A stretch of 64,000 nucleotides of DNA from JALORV01 sp035429725. Lineage in GTDB: Bacteria; Pseudomonadota; Gammaproteobacteria; Burkholderiales; Burkholderiaceae_F. Shown here in pieces: positions 34,800-43,949 of this stretch. The first letter of the stretch is position 1. Each line of letters opens with the position of its first letter. A program made the translations under genes and the position numbers. The stretch covers positions 1 to 64,000 of the forward strand of contig DAOMFI010000002.1 in assembly GCA_035429725.1 (NCBI GenBank), written 5' to 3'. Below the pieces are notes generated by a model. The model was not told the origin of the DNA, searched no databases, and saw nothing but the letters and a program-made list of their open reading frames with translations.

Positions 34800-36200
34800 G
34801 TGGGCAATTCCACGATTTCGCGGACGCTTGGCGACTTCGTCGCTGGTCTGCGTTTCGCCGATCTGCCGCCCGAGGTCGTCGAAAATGCAAAGGTACGCGT
34901 GCTGGACACCGTCGGGGTGTGCCTCGCGAGCGTCGGAGCGCCCTACGCCGAGGCCGTGTTCGACCTATGCGCGGAGCAGGGCGCAGCGACGACCGCGGCT
35001 GCCTTCGGCAAGGCGCGCCGGATGCCGGAAGTCTGGGCAGCGCTGTACAACGGTTCGCTCGCTCATGGCAACGACTACGACGACACGCACAGCGAATCGA
35101 TCGTTCACATCGGGGGCGTGGCCGTGCCGACCGCGGTGGCGTTGGCCGAGAAGGTGGGCGGCTCCGGCCGGGACCTGTTGACCGCCGTCGTGGCCGGGTA
35201 CGAGGTTGCGGCGCGGATCGGTGCAGCGGCGTCCAAGGGACTTCACGCTCAGGGCTTCCACCCGACGGGGGTGTGTGGAGCGTTTTCGGCCGCGGCGGTG
35301 GCGGGCAAGCTGATGGGCCTGAGCGGCGCTCAACTGGCGAACGCCTTCGGCGTCGCGGGAAGTCAGGCGTCTGGATCGCTCGAATTCCTCAGCGACGGCG
35401 CGTGGACCAAGCGCATACACCCCGGATGGGCCGCGCACGCCGGCATCATCGCGGCCGGGCTGGCGCGCCGCGGCTTTCGCGGGCCGGCCTTCGAGTTTGA
35501 GGGCCGCTACAGCCTCTACGCGCTTTACGCGACCAACACCAAGCCGGACCTCGCACGCGCGACGCGAGGACTGGGAACGGAATGGGAGATTCTTGACACA
35601 GACGTCAAGCCATACCCGTGCGGGCACATCAGTCATCCCTATATGGATTGCGCGCTCCGGCTGCGCGACGAGCACGGCTTGACGCCGGAGCAGATCGACT
35701 CGATCGAACTGCACGTGCCGGCTGCAGCGGTCCCGATCCTTCTCGAGCCCATCGCCGACAAGCGACGCCCGGCCAGTTCCTACGCTGCGCGCTTCAGCAT
35801 GCCGTACGCCGTGGCAGTGATCCTCACACGCGGTCGCGCGGGGATCGACGAGTTTTCGGACGAGGCGATCCGCGATCCGGCAGCGTCGATGTTGTGCGAT
35901 CGGACAACCTACCTGATCGACGATACGTTGCCTTTCCCGCACACCTTTCCAGGGTCCCTGCGCCTCCGGCTGAAGGACGGCCGCGAACTGGAGGCCCGCA
36001 TGGATGCCTCTCGCGGATCACGCGAGATTCCGATGACGCCGGCAGAGCTGCGCCAGAAGTTCACTGACAACGCGCGGCGAGCGCTGCCGGCGCAACGCGT
36101 CGACGCGCTTTGGGACGCCGGTCAGGCGCTCGAGCGAGCCGGCGACATTCGCGAGTTTTCCAACCTGACGACCGTGTCATCGATGACGGAGCAATCATGA
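34800..36200 (+). CDS. MmgE/PrpD-family protein
   Basis: A 466-residue MmgE/PrpD protein from GTG 34800, preceded by AAGGAG. Blocks include VRVLDTVGVCLASVGAPYAE, NGSLAHGNDYDDTHSESIVH, LHAQGFHPTGVCGAFSAAAV, FLSDGAWTKRIHPGWAAHAG and KPYPCGHISHPYMDCALRLR. It is clearly related to the 30844-32274 protein but encoded in the opposite direction, within a TRAP transporter cluster. Its last bases overlap the binding-protein ATG (ATGA at 36197). Co-transcription with a carboxylate importer suggests that it acts on the imported acid or a near derivative. Confidence 0.92.
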   Translation: MGNSTISRTLGDFVAGLRFADLPPEVVENAKVRVLDTVGVCLASVGAPYAEAVFDLCAEQGAATTAAAFGKARRMPEVWAALYNGSLAHGNDYDDTHSESIVHIGGVAVPTAVALAEKVGGSGRDLLTAVVAGYEVAARIGAAASKGLHAQGFHPTGVCGAFSAAAVAGKLMGLSGAQLANAFGVAGSQASGSLEFLSDGAWTKRIHPGWAAHAGIIAAGLARRGFRGPAFEFEGRYSLYALYATNTKPDLARATRGLGTEWEILDTDVKPYPCGHISHPYMDCALRLRDEHGLTPEQIDSIELHVPAAAVPILLEPIADKRRPASSYAARFSMPYAVAVILTRGRAGIDEFSDEAIRDPAASMLCDRTTYLIDDTLPFPHTFPGSLRLRLKDGRELEARMDASRGSREIPMTPAELRQKFTDNARRALPAQRVDALWDAGQALERAGDIREFSNLTTVSSMTEQS

Positions 36201-37201
36201 AGCGATCCTTTCTGCGATACCTCATCACCTCGTCCGTTGCGCTGACCGTGGCCGTCCTGGCTGGCACGGTGCACGCCCAGGCCCTCCGGATCCGAATCAC
36301 CAACCAGTTGCCACCAAGCTCGCCAATGTCCCGGGGACTGGAGCTGTGGAAGGACAAGGTAGAGAAGGGCTCCCAGGGCCGCATCCGGGTGGAGCTTTAG
36401 CCGAGCAGTCAGTTGTACAAGGACAACGAGGTCATTCCGGCCGTGCAGAAGAAGAACATTGAAGCAGGACTCGTCGTCGCCGGACAGTTCTCGGCCTTCG
36501 ATCCGATGTTCGCGGTCTTCGACCTGCCGGGACTGTTCACTTCCTACCCGCAGGCGATCCGCGCAATCGATGGTCAGCTCGGCGAGCAGCTCGCGGCGCG
36601 CATGTCCAAGCTCGGGGTGCATCCGCTGTACTGGGCGCAGCAGGGGTTCGTCGAGGTTGCCACGGTCCGCAAACCGGTCAATGCCCCGTCCGACTTGAAA
36701 GGGATGAAGCTGCGGGTGCACAGTCGCGAGCTGGCGCGCATGGCCCAGCTGAACGGCGCGGCACCAACGACGATCGCGGCGTCCGAGGTTTCGACTGCAC
36801 TGTCCCAAGGAACCGTCGACGGCATCACCACCAGCATCTCTTCTTACGAGGCGCGCAAGTGGTTCGAAGGCGCCCCCAACGCGACGAACTCCAAGTTCGG
36901 CCTGGTGGCCATCGTCATAATCATCAACCAGGACGTCTGGAACGGCCTGCCACAGGACCTCAAAGGGGTTTTGGCCGAGGCGTCTCGCGCGGCGAGCGCC
37001 TATTCGACGCAGCGGGTACTTCAAGAGGAGGGTGAGATCTTCTCGCGCCTGACGAAGGCAAACGTGAAAGTGACGCAGTTCGACGCGAAGGGGCGGGCTG
37101 AATTCGAGACCCGCACGAGGCCAATGTATGACGAGTTCTACAAGGTCACTGGCAACGATGGGCGCATCGTCGTGAAGTACGTGCAGGGGCTACGGGAGTA
37201 G
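36197..37201 (+). pseudogene. TRAP substrate-binding protein (DctP-type) with premature amber stop
   Basis: ATG 36197 starts a signal peptide (FLRYLITSSVALTVAVLAGT, cut after VHAQA) and the DctP N-terminus RIRITNQLPPSSPMSRGLEL. TAG at 36398-36400 interrupts the frame at codon 68, precisely where the family has the Tyr of the YPSSQLY block (here L-stop-PSSQLYKDNE). The remaining 266 codons to 37201 continue in the same frame and look intact, including KGMKLRVHSRELARMAQLNG and ALSQGTVDGITTSISSYEAR. One base change (TAT/TAC to TAG) explains it. Without readthrough the TRAP system lacks its periplasmic receptor. Confidence 0.9.
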
Positions 37202-37219
37202 AGACTTTCGCGTTCGTCA

Positions 37220-38380
37220 TCAGCCCGCGCCGGCGGTCGGGCCTTGCGGGAACTTGCGCTCGAACACTTCCTCGGCGACGCGGTTCTTCAGCATCTCGAT
37301 CGAACCGCCGGCGATCATCCAGCCGCGGCAGCGGCGCAGGCAGTACTCGACGAGCGACTCCTGGCTATAGCCCAGTCCGCCCATCACCTGCATCGCCTCG
37401 TTGGCCACCTCGAATCCGGCCTGGTTGCAGGCGATCTTCGCGATGGCGGTGTCGAGTGCCGACGGGAATCCCCGGTCGGCGCCGGTCGCGGCCCGGTAAA
37501 GCAGCAACTGGGCGCCGTCGAGCTTCACCTTCATGTCGGCGAACTTCCACTGCAGCCCCTGGAACTCGCACAGCAGCCGGCCGAACTGCTTGCGCTGCGT
37601 CGCCCACCCCTTCGCTTCGTCGTACGCATAGCGACCGAGCGACAGCGCGCGCGCGGAATTGCCGAGCCGTTCGACGTTGAAGCCCTTCATCTGCTTCTTG
37701 AAGCCGCCGGCCTGCAGCACGACCTGTTCGTCGTCCACGTAGACATCGTCGAAGAAGATTTCCGCCCATTCCTCGCCCGACATGAACTTCGAACGCTGCC
37801 CGATGCGCACGCCGTCCGCGTTCAGTTCGATCAGCACCGAACCGATGCCGGCCACGCCGGGGCCGAAGCGGCAATAGGCCAGCATGAAGTCGGCGTTCGG
37901 CCCGTGCGTGGTGAACACCTTGGAACCGTTGATCCGCCAGCCGCGCCCGTCGCACGTCGCATGGCTCTTCAATTCCGTCACGGCCGAACCGGCCTCCGGT
38001 TCGGTCATTCCGACGGAGATCAGCGCTTCGCCGGAGAGCAGGGGACGCAGGTAACGGTCCTTCTGTGCGGGAGTTCCGTACTCGGCCAGCACGCGGATCG
38101 CCCCGAAGTTGCCGGCGTGGATCACGTCCGCGCTGCGCGGGCAGGCCGAGGCGATCGCCTCGATCGCGACCACCGCGTCCATCACGGTGCCGCCGACGCC
38201 GCCGTCGGCCTCGGCGATGGTAATGCCGAGCAGTCCCTGGGACGCCATGCGCCGCGCCACGTCGCGCGGGTATTCGCCCGCATGCGCCCGGGCCAGTGCG
38301 CCCGGTTTCAGTTCGCTCGCCGCGAAGCGGGCGACGGAGTCGCGGAAGGTGACTTGTTCTTCGGTCAGTCCAAAGCTCAA
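37220..38380 (-). CDS. acyl-CoA dehydrogenase-family protein, unusual active site
   Basis: A 386-residue protein. I place the start at TTG 38380, which has AGGAGG five bases upstream and gives the typical N-terminus SFGLTEEQVTFRDSVARFAA; the frame is open to 38461 but that part overlaps the GntR gene. SVGMTEPEAGSAVTELKSHA, SKVFTTHGPNADFMLAYCRF and AMQVMGGLGYSQESLVEYCL are intact. At the catalytic-base position (YEGTNEI in most members) it reads IAGGSIEM, so the Glu is replaced by Gly. It may use a base elsewhere, pair with another subunit, or be catalytically altered. It follows the GntR gene in the same direction. Confidence 0.85.
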   Translation of the reverse strand: MSFGLTEEQVTFRDSVARFAASELKPGALARAHAGEYPRDVARRMASQGLLGITIAEADGGVGGTVMDAVVAIEAIASACPRSADVIHAGNFGAIRVLAEYGTPAQKDRYLRPLLSGEALISVGMTEPEAGSAVTELKSHATCDGRGWRINGSKVFTTHGPNADFMLAYCRFGPGVAGIGSVLIELNADGVRIGQRSKFMSGEEWAEIFFDDVYVDDEQVVLQAGGFKKQMKGFNVERLGNSARALSLGRYAYDEAKGWATQRKQFGRLLCEFQGLQWKFADMKVKLDGAQLLLYRAATGADRGFPSALDTAIAKIACNQAGFEVANEAMQVMGGLGYSQESLVEYCLRRCRGWMIAGGSIEMLKNRVAEEVFERKFPQGPTAGAG

Positions 38381-38399
38381 TTTCCCTCCTGCGGAGGTG

Positions 38400-39170
38400 T
38401 CAGAATCCGGTTGGACGCTCTTCGAGCGTATTGAGAAGAGCGTCGCGGGCGCCGCTGACATGAGCGCGCAGCGACTTCTCAGCCCGCGCGAGGTCGTTCG
38501 CCTTCAGCGCGTTGAGCAGTTCCAGATGGTCGGCGTTGGCCTTCGACCCGCGGTCGGCGCGGTAACCCTCGATGCGACGCTTCAGCGTGATCCGCTCGAA
38601 GGTCTGGGCAAGCAGGCGCACGAGATACCGGTTGCCCGACTGCTCGGCCAGCCGCAGGTGCATCTCCGCGTCGGTCATCAGCCGCTCGCGCAGGTTCCCT
38701 TCGTCGAGCAGCGCCTGGTACCGGTCCATCAGTTGCGCGAGTTCCCCCAGGAATTTCCTGGGCAGGGGCCCCTTGGTCATCGACTGGCGCAGTGCGTGGA
38801 TCTCGAGCGCTTCGCGCGCGTCGTACAGGTCGCGCGCCTCTTCGTGCGTCATTTCCGCGACATAGAACCCGCGCCGGGGCAACCGGGTCACGAAGCCTTC
38901 CTGGTACAGCCGTTCCAGCGCCTCGCGCACCGGCGTGCGCGAGACATTCAGGTAGGTGGCAAGGTCCTGGTGCACGAGTTTGCGACCGGGCCGCGCTTCG
39001 CCCGACAGGATCATTCCCTTGATGTTGTTGTAGGTGGTCTGGCTGCTGCTCAGTTCCTCGTCGTCGTCGGCGCCATTGCCGAAACCGTGAAAGGCGGGCG
39101 CAGTGCCCGGAGAGATCGTTCCGCTTCGCGACTTGCGCGCACGTTTGGCGATGGCTTCTCTTGCCTTCAT
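38400..39170 (-). CDS. GntR-family (FCD type) transcriptional regulator
   Basis: A 256-residue regulator. The basic N-terminus (residues 1-35) precedes the GntR HTH at about 40-105 (HQDLATYLNVSRTPVREALE, RLPRRGFYVAEM), then an all-helical FCD ligand domain (about 110-245) with the metal-binding pattern D...H...H, including MTDAEMHLRLAEQSGNRYLV. It is divergent from the MaoC/CoA-transferase operon starting at 39390 and upstream of the dehydrogenase gene. It probably represses both through the inverted repeat in the 39.2-39.3 kb spacer. Confidence 0.9.
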   Translation of the reverse strand: MKAREAIAKRARKSRSGTISPGTAPAFHGFGNGADDDEELSSSQTTYNNIKGMILSGEARPGRKLVHQDLATYLNVSRTPVREALERLYQEGFVTRLPRRGFYVAEMTHEEARDLYDAREALEIHALRQSMTKGPLPRKFLGELAQLMDRYQALLDEGNLRERLMTDAEMHLRLAEQSGNRYLVRLLAQTFERITLKRRIEGYRADRGSKANADHLELLNALKANDLARAEKSLRAHVSGARDALLNTLEERPTGF

Positions 39171-39254
39171 ATTTCTTCTTCCCCCTTTTTTCCGCCCGGT
39201 CTTGCCGGCAAACTGTCAGCTGCCTGCTGCGCTGCAGCGGAGAGGATGAAATAT

Positions 39255-39293
39255 TAGATTAAGTTTCGCGCGCCATATTGCATCCAATCTAAC
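39255..39293. promoter_or_regulatory. inverted repeat in GntR/MaoC divergent promoter region
   Basis: TTAGATT at 39255-39261 and AATCTAA at 39287-39293 form a perfect 7-bp inverted repeat with a 25-bp spacer in an AT-rich stretch that stands out from the GC-rich surroundings. A third related AGATAGAATCC follows at 39300-39310. It lies between the divergent GntR (39170) and MaoC (39390) starts and is a plausible looped operator or paired half-sites. Confidence 0.4.
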
Positions 39294-39389
39294 ATGAAAG
39301 ATAGAATCCAAAAAGAGACTTCGCAGTGGATGCATTGGCGCGCCGGCCGTGCTTCCGCTCCTTGCAACGGTGGATTCCTGGAGACAGAC

Positions 39390-40565
39390 ATGCCCCTCGA
39401 CATAGTGCAGCACGGCAAGCGCGTTCAGAACTCGGTCATCACCGACGAGATGATCGAAAAGGTCAACAAGCTGGTCGGGGTCTGGCTGCGTCGCGACATC
39501 CACTTCCCGGGCATTGCCGAGCCGCTGTCGCTGCAGGACATCCGGCGCTGGGCCGTCTACAGCGTCGGCGATGACAACCCGCTGTGGTGCGACAGCGAGT
39601 ACGCGAAGCGCACGATTTATGGTCTGAACATCGCGCCGCCCACGTTCCTTTACTCGATCGACAGCGGCATCGTGGCCCCGGGCCTCGCGGGCGTGCAGTG
39701 GATCTTCGCCGGCGGCACCTGGGACCTCTACAAGCCCATCAAGGTCGGCCACACCCTCACCGCGCGAGCGCGGCTGATGCGCGTCGAGGTGAAGGAAGGC
39801 AAGCGCGTGCCGCGTTTCGTGAACCAGGTCGGCGAAGTGCTGTACTACAACCAGAACGACGAGCTGGTCGGCCGCTATGAGAGCAACATCTTTCGTATCC
39901 CGCGCGCGGCCACGGGCGTCGGCTTCAAGTTCGACGCCAGCGAACGCCCGACGGACAAGCCGTACAGCTATTCCGACCAGGAGATCGAGGAGATCGCCGC
40001 GCACTACCGCAACGAGAAGCCGCGCGGCGCCGACCCCCGCTACTGGGAAGACGTGCAGATCGGCGATGCGCTGCCGATGGTGCTGAAGGGCCCGCTGACG
40101 CTGGTCGACATCGTCGGCTTCTACGCCGGGCGCCGGCAGGTCTACAACGTATTGAAGCTTGCGTTCGCCGAGCGCGACCGCCATCCCGGAAACGTCTACT
40201 TCTCGCCGTCGATCAACTATCCCGTGCATCCGGCGGCAGGCCATTTCGACGTCGAGATCGCCACTGAGGTTGGCATGCCCGGCGCGTACGACCAAGGCTG
40301 GCAGCGCATGAACTGGGGCGCGCACCTGATCACAAACTACATCGGCGACCACGGTTTCGTGCGGCAGTTCAGCGGGCGCGTGTTGATGCCCAACCTGGTC
40401 GGCGACCTGACGAAGCTCAACGGCAAGGTGGTCGGCAAGAGCAAGGAGAACGGCGAGGCGGTGGCCGACATCGAGTGGTGGGGCACCAACCAGTACGGAA
40501 AGAAGAACTGCGAGGGCACCGCGCGCGTGCGCCTGCCTTCGCGCGACGTCTCGCTGCGCTGCTGA
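39390..40565 (+). CDS. two-domain MaoC-like dehydratase
   Basis: Double hot-dog protein of 391 residues from ATG 39390, which follows CTGGAGACAGAC; the frame is open to 39294, but the upstream part is unconserved promoter DNA. The N-terminal domain (about 25-175) is of the FAS1-dehydratase type (SLQDIRRWAVYSVGDDNPLW, APPTFLYSIDSG), and the C-terminal domain (about 195-385) is a degenerate MaoC repeat (RYWEDVQIGDALPMVLKGPL). Such enzymes hydrate or dehydrate acyl-CoA. It heads the long plus-strand operon to 50586. Confidence 0.85.
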   Translation: MPLDIVQHGKRVQNSVITDEMIEKVNKLVGVWLRRDIHFPGIAEPLSLQDIRRWAVYSVGDDNPLWCDSEYAKRTIYGLNIAPPTFLYSIDSGIVAPGLAGVQWIFAGGTWDLYKPIKVGHTLTARARLMRVEVKEGKRVPRFVNQVGEVLYYNQNDELVGRYESNIFRIPRAATGVGFKFDASERPTDKPYSYSDQEIEEIAAHYRNEKPRGADPRYWEDVQIGDALPMVLKGPLTLVDIVGFYAGRRQVYNVLKLAFAERDRHPGNVYFSPSINYPVHPAAGHFDVEIATEVGMPGAYDQGWQRMNWGAHLITNYIGDHGFVRQFSGRVLMPNLVGDLTKLNGKVVGKSKENGEAVADIEWWGTNQYGKKNCEGTARVRLPSRDVSLRC

Positions 40566-40580
40566 GCCGGGCCGCCGGAC

Positions 40581-41798
40581 ATGGTCAAGCCGCGTCCTCT
40601 CGAGGGCGTCAAGGTCCTCGACTTTACCCACGGCGTCGCCGGGCCGTACTGCACGATGGTCCTGGCCGACCTGGGCTGCGACGTCATCAAGGTCGAGAAG
40701 CCTGCGCGCGGGGATCCCACGCGCTACATGAACGTCAGCGAGTCGCTGAGGGGTGACATTCCGCGGGTCGGCGGGGACTACTTTCTCGCGATCAACCGCA
40801 ACAAGCGAGCGGTGACGGTGGAGATGAAGTCGCCGGAGGGGCGGGACGTCTGCCGCGACCTGGCGCGCTGGGCCGATGTGGCGCTGCAGAGCTTCCGCCC
40901 CGGCGTGATGACAAAGCTGGGCCTCGACTATGCGGCGCTGCGCGCGGTCAATCCCGGGATCATCTATGGCAACCTGACCGCCTACGGTCGCTCCGGCCCA
41001 CTCGCCGACAAGGCGGGGATGGACGTGGCGGTACAGGCGCGGTCGGGCGTGATGCGGCTGACGGGCAAGGTAGGCGACACCGAACCCCTGCGCCCGGGCG
41101 TCTCGCTCGCCGATTTCGGCGGGGGCATCTACTTCGCGACCGCGGTGGTCACGGCACTGTTCGAGCGCGAGCGCACCGGCGAGGGACAGGAGATCGACAT
41201 GTCCCTCCTGGACGCCACGATGAGCATGTTGAGCAACTACACGGTCGCCTGCTACGACGGCGGCGCCGAGCTGCAGCCGATGGGGTCGGGTCATCCGCAG
41301 CTCGTGCCCTACCAGGCCTTTCCGACCCGGGACGGGTACGTCGTTATCGGCGCCGGGACCAACAAGCTCTACCGGGACATGTGCGAGGCGATGGGCCTGG
41401 CGGAATTGCGCGACGACCCCCGGTTCGCCGGCAACCAGGACCGGGTTGCCCGTCGCGCCGAACTGATCCCGCATCTCAGCCGGGCGATGCAGACGCGTAC
41501 CACCGCCGAGTGGCTCGACATCTTCGACCGGGCCGACGTGCCGGCGGCGCCTGTCAACACGATCTCCGAAGCGCTGCGCGAACCGCAGTTGGTGGCGAAC
41601 GACATGATCCAGGCGGTCGAACATCCGGCCGTGGGCACCATTCACGTCTCGGGCTCGGCGTTCCGGTTCCGCGGAACCGACACGAGCGTGCGCCGCCATC
41701 CGCCGATGCTCGGCGAGCACAACCGCGAAGTGCTCGGCGACCTGCTCGGCTACGACGAGACACGCATCGCTCGCCTGCAGCGGGAGGGCGTCATTTGA
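40581..41798 (+). CDS. CaiB/BaiF family III CoA-transferase
   Basis: Single-domain enzyme of 405 residues. N-terminal VKVLDFTHGVAGPYCTMVLA and ADLGCDVIKVEKP are typical, and the nucleophilic Asp is kept in PGVSLADFGGGIYFATAVVT (about residue 178). YFLAINRNKRAVTVEMKSPE and LGEHNREVLGDLLGY complete the fold. It lies 15 bases after the MaoC gene. It probably forms the CoA ester on which the operon's hydratases and dehydrogenase act. Confidence 0.93.
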   Translation: MVKPRPLEGVKVLDFTHGVAGPYCTMVLADLGCDVIKVEKPARGDPTRYMNVSESLRGDIPRVGGDYFLAINRNKRAVTVEMKSPEGRDVCRDLARWADVALQSFRPGVMTKLGLDYAALRAVNPGIIYGNLTAYGRSGPLADKAGMDVAVQARSGVMRLTGKVGDTEPLRPGVSLADFGGGIYFATAVVTALFERERTGEGQEIDMSLLDATMSMLSNYTVACYDGGAELQPMGSGHPQLVPYQAFPTRDGYVVIGAGTNKLYRDMCEAMGLAELRDDPRFAGNQDRVARRAELIPHLSRAMQTRTTAEWLDIFDRADVPAAPVNTISEALREPQLVANDMIQAVEHPAVGTIHVSGSAFRFRGTDTSVRRHPPMLGEHNREVLGDLLGYDETRIARLQREGVI

Positions 41799-41839
41799 AC
41801 GCTCCACGCGAAAAGCCAACGGAGGGCGTGCGCACCGCG

Positions 41840-43903
41840 ATGGACCGGCTGTTCCGGCCGCGGTCGGTGGCACTGATCGGCGTGTCGGCCGACATGCACA
41901 AGCTGAACGGGCGGCCCTTCTGGCTGCTGCGTCAGCACAGGTTTCCCGGCCCGATCCATCTCGTGAACCCCAAGTACGACGAGATCGATGGCGTGCGCTG
42001 CCTGCGCCGCGTCGACGACATTCCGGGGCCGGTCGATGCGGCGCTGGTGATGGTGCCGGCGGCACAGGTGCCCGAGGCGATTCGCGCCTGCGGCCGGGTC
42101 GGCATTGCCAACGCGATCGTGTTGAGTTCGGGCTTCGAAGAGGCGCAAGGCAGCGAGGCGCTGGTCGAGGACCTGACGGCCGCCGCTCGCGAAGGCAACG
42201 TGCAGCTCGTAGGCCCCAATTGCGAAGGCATCTGGTCGGTCGCGGCCCGCACCGTGCTGACCTTCGGCTCCGCCGCCCGGCGCGAGACCCTCCATCACGC
42301 GCCCATCGGGGTCATCAGCCAGAGCGGCTCGATCGGCGGCGCGGTCGTGCGGCTGCTGCAGGACGCCGGTCACGGCTGCAGCTACTTCGTCAGCGTCGGC
42401 AACGAGACCCTGGTCGACGCGATCGACTTCCTCGAGTGGATGGTCGAGCAGGAGGACGTGCGGGTCGTCCTGGTGTTCCTCGAGGGCCTCACCGAAGGAC
42501 ACCGGCTGTCGGCGGTCGCCGCGCGCGGGCGTGCGCGCGGGGTGCGGCTCGTCGCGCTGAAGTCGGGGACGTCGGCGGCAGGCCGCGCGGCGACGGCATC
42601 GCACACCGGGAAGATCGCGGCGCCGTTTGCCGTCTACCGCACCGTGCTGAAGCAGTGCGGCGTGATCCAGGTCGATTCGATCTCCGAACTGATCGAGGCC
42701 GCCGAGATACTGAGTACGCAGCCCGATCCGACGCGGGTCACGGGACCAGCGCCCGGCGTGGCCGTGTTCAGCATTCCGGGCGGCACGCGCGCATTGACGG
42801 CAGATGCCTGCGAGCGGCTGGGTGTTCCGCTAGCGCAGTTCGACGACGCCACTGTCGGGCAGCTGCAGCGCCGCTTGCCGACCTTCGGCTACGCGCGCAA
42901 CCCGACCGACATCACCGGGCAGGTGCTGTCGAATCCGGAGCTTTTCTCGTCCTGCCTCGGGATCATCGCCGGTGACCCGAACGTCGAGGCTGTGATCGTG
43001 CAGTTCGCCAACGGCGGCCCGCACGATGCCGTGCGCTGGCGTCCGATGATCAAGCAGGTGGCGGCCGACACCGGCAAGCCGCTGGTGATGAGCTTCATGG
43101 CGGACCAGATGCCGGCCACGGCGCGACAGGGGTTCGCGAAGGACGGGTTGATGATCGCGCGCGAACCGGTCGAGGCCGTGAAGTACCTCGGCTGGCTGTA
43201 TCAGTCGCGTGCGAGCCGAGCGATGCGCCGTGCGCCGGATTCCGCGCCGGTGGCGCGGGCCGCGCTGCCCCGTGCCGACGACATCGAGGGGTGGGAGCGT
43301 CAGCTCGCCACCGCGGGCATCCGGATGCCATCCTGGCGACGCGTGCGCGCCGACGACGATCCTGCGCTCGCCTGCGCGGGGCTTCGGTTCCCGATGGTTG
43401 CGAAGGCCATGCCATCGGCAGCGGATCACAAGACGGAAGCGGGCCTTATCCACCTCGGACTCCGGAATGGCGAGGCGCTGGTGGCCGCCGTGGCCGACCT
43501 GCGGCACAAGCTGCCGGCCGGGTCGACCGTGCTCGTGCAGGAGATGGTGCGGGGCGGCGTCGAAGCCGTGCTGGCAATGACACGCGATCCGGACTTCGGG
43601 CCGCTGCTCGCGATCGGTTCGGGCGGAGTGCTGGTCGAACTGCTGCACGACATGACCTTCCTTTCGCCCCCGGTCGACGCCGGCCAGGTGCACGAGGCCA
43701 CCGGCCGCCTGAGCCTTGGCCGGTTGCTCGATGGGTTCCGCGGCGCTCCCAGGGCGGACCACCATGCGCTGTGCCGCGCCGCGCTGGGCCTGGTCGAGCT
43801 TTACCGCTCGGCCGACCCCGCGGTGACTGCGATCGAACTGAACCCTGTGTTCGTCATGCCGGAGGGCGAGGGCGTCGTTGCCGTCGACCTCCTCGTGCAA
43901 TGA
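41840..43903 (+). CDS. ADP-forming acyl-CoA synthetase-like protein (acetate-CoA ligase family)
   Basis: About 687 residues if started at ATG 41840; TTG 41795, overlapping the CoA-transferase stop and preceded by GGGAGG, would add 15. Domain order is that of single-chain NDP-forming acyl-CoA synthetases: CoA-binding Rossmann domain (LFRPRSVALIGVSAD), succinyl-CoA ligase-like domains with the conserved His in ATASHTGKIAAPFAVYRTVL, and a C-terminal ATP-grasp domain (VLVQEMVRGGVEAVLAMTRD, LLAIGSGGVLVELLHDM). It would make or break an acyl-CoA with ATP/ADP and phosphate. In the same operon as a CoA-transferase, it may supply the donor thioester or recover energy at the pathway end. Confidence 0.85.
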   Translation: MDRLFRPRSVALIGVSADMHKLNGRPFWLLRQHRFPGPIHLVNPKYDEIDGVRCLRRVDDIPGPVDAALVMVPAAQVPEAIRACGRVGIANAIVLSSGFEEAQGSEALVEDLTAAAREGNVQLVGPNCEGIWSVAARTVLTFGSAARRETLHHAPIGVISQSGSIGGAVVRLLQDAGHGCSYFVSVGNETLVDAIDFLEWMVEQEDVRVVLVFLEGLTEGHRLSAVAARGRARGVRLVALKSGTSAAGRAATASHTGKIAAPFAVYRTVLKQCGVIQVDSISELIEAAEILSTQPDPTRVTGPAPGVAVFSIPGGTRALTADACERLGVPLAQFDDATVGQLQRRLPTFGYARNPTDITGQVLSNPELFSSCLGIIAGDPNVEAVIVQFANGGPHDAVRWRPMIKQVAADTGKPLVMSFMADQMPATARQGFAKDGLMIAREPVEAVKYLGWLYQSRASRAMRRAPDSAPVARAALPRADDIEGWERQLATAGIRMPSWRRVRADDDPALACAGLRFPMVAKAMPSAADHKTEAGLIHLGLRNGEALVAAVADLRHKLPAGSTVLVQEMVRGGVEAVLAMTRDPDFGPLLAIGSGGVLVELLHDMTFLSPPVDAGQVHEATGRLSLGRLLDGFRGAPRADHHALCRAALGLVELYRSADPAVTAIELNPVFVMPEGEGVVAVDLLVQ

Positions 43904-43949
43904 CGCCGACCCGGGGCCGGGCGTCGACGAGCCGAGCCACGGAGGTCCC

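Noticed and set aside
36398..36400. Programmed readthrough or special decoding of TAG
   Set aside because: No surrounding stem-loop or suppressor tRNA is visible; a point mutation is simpler.
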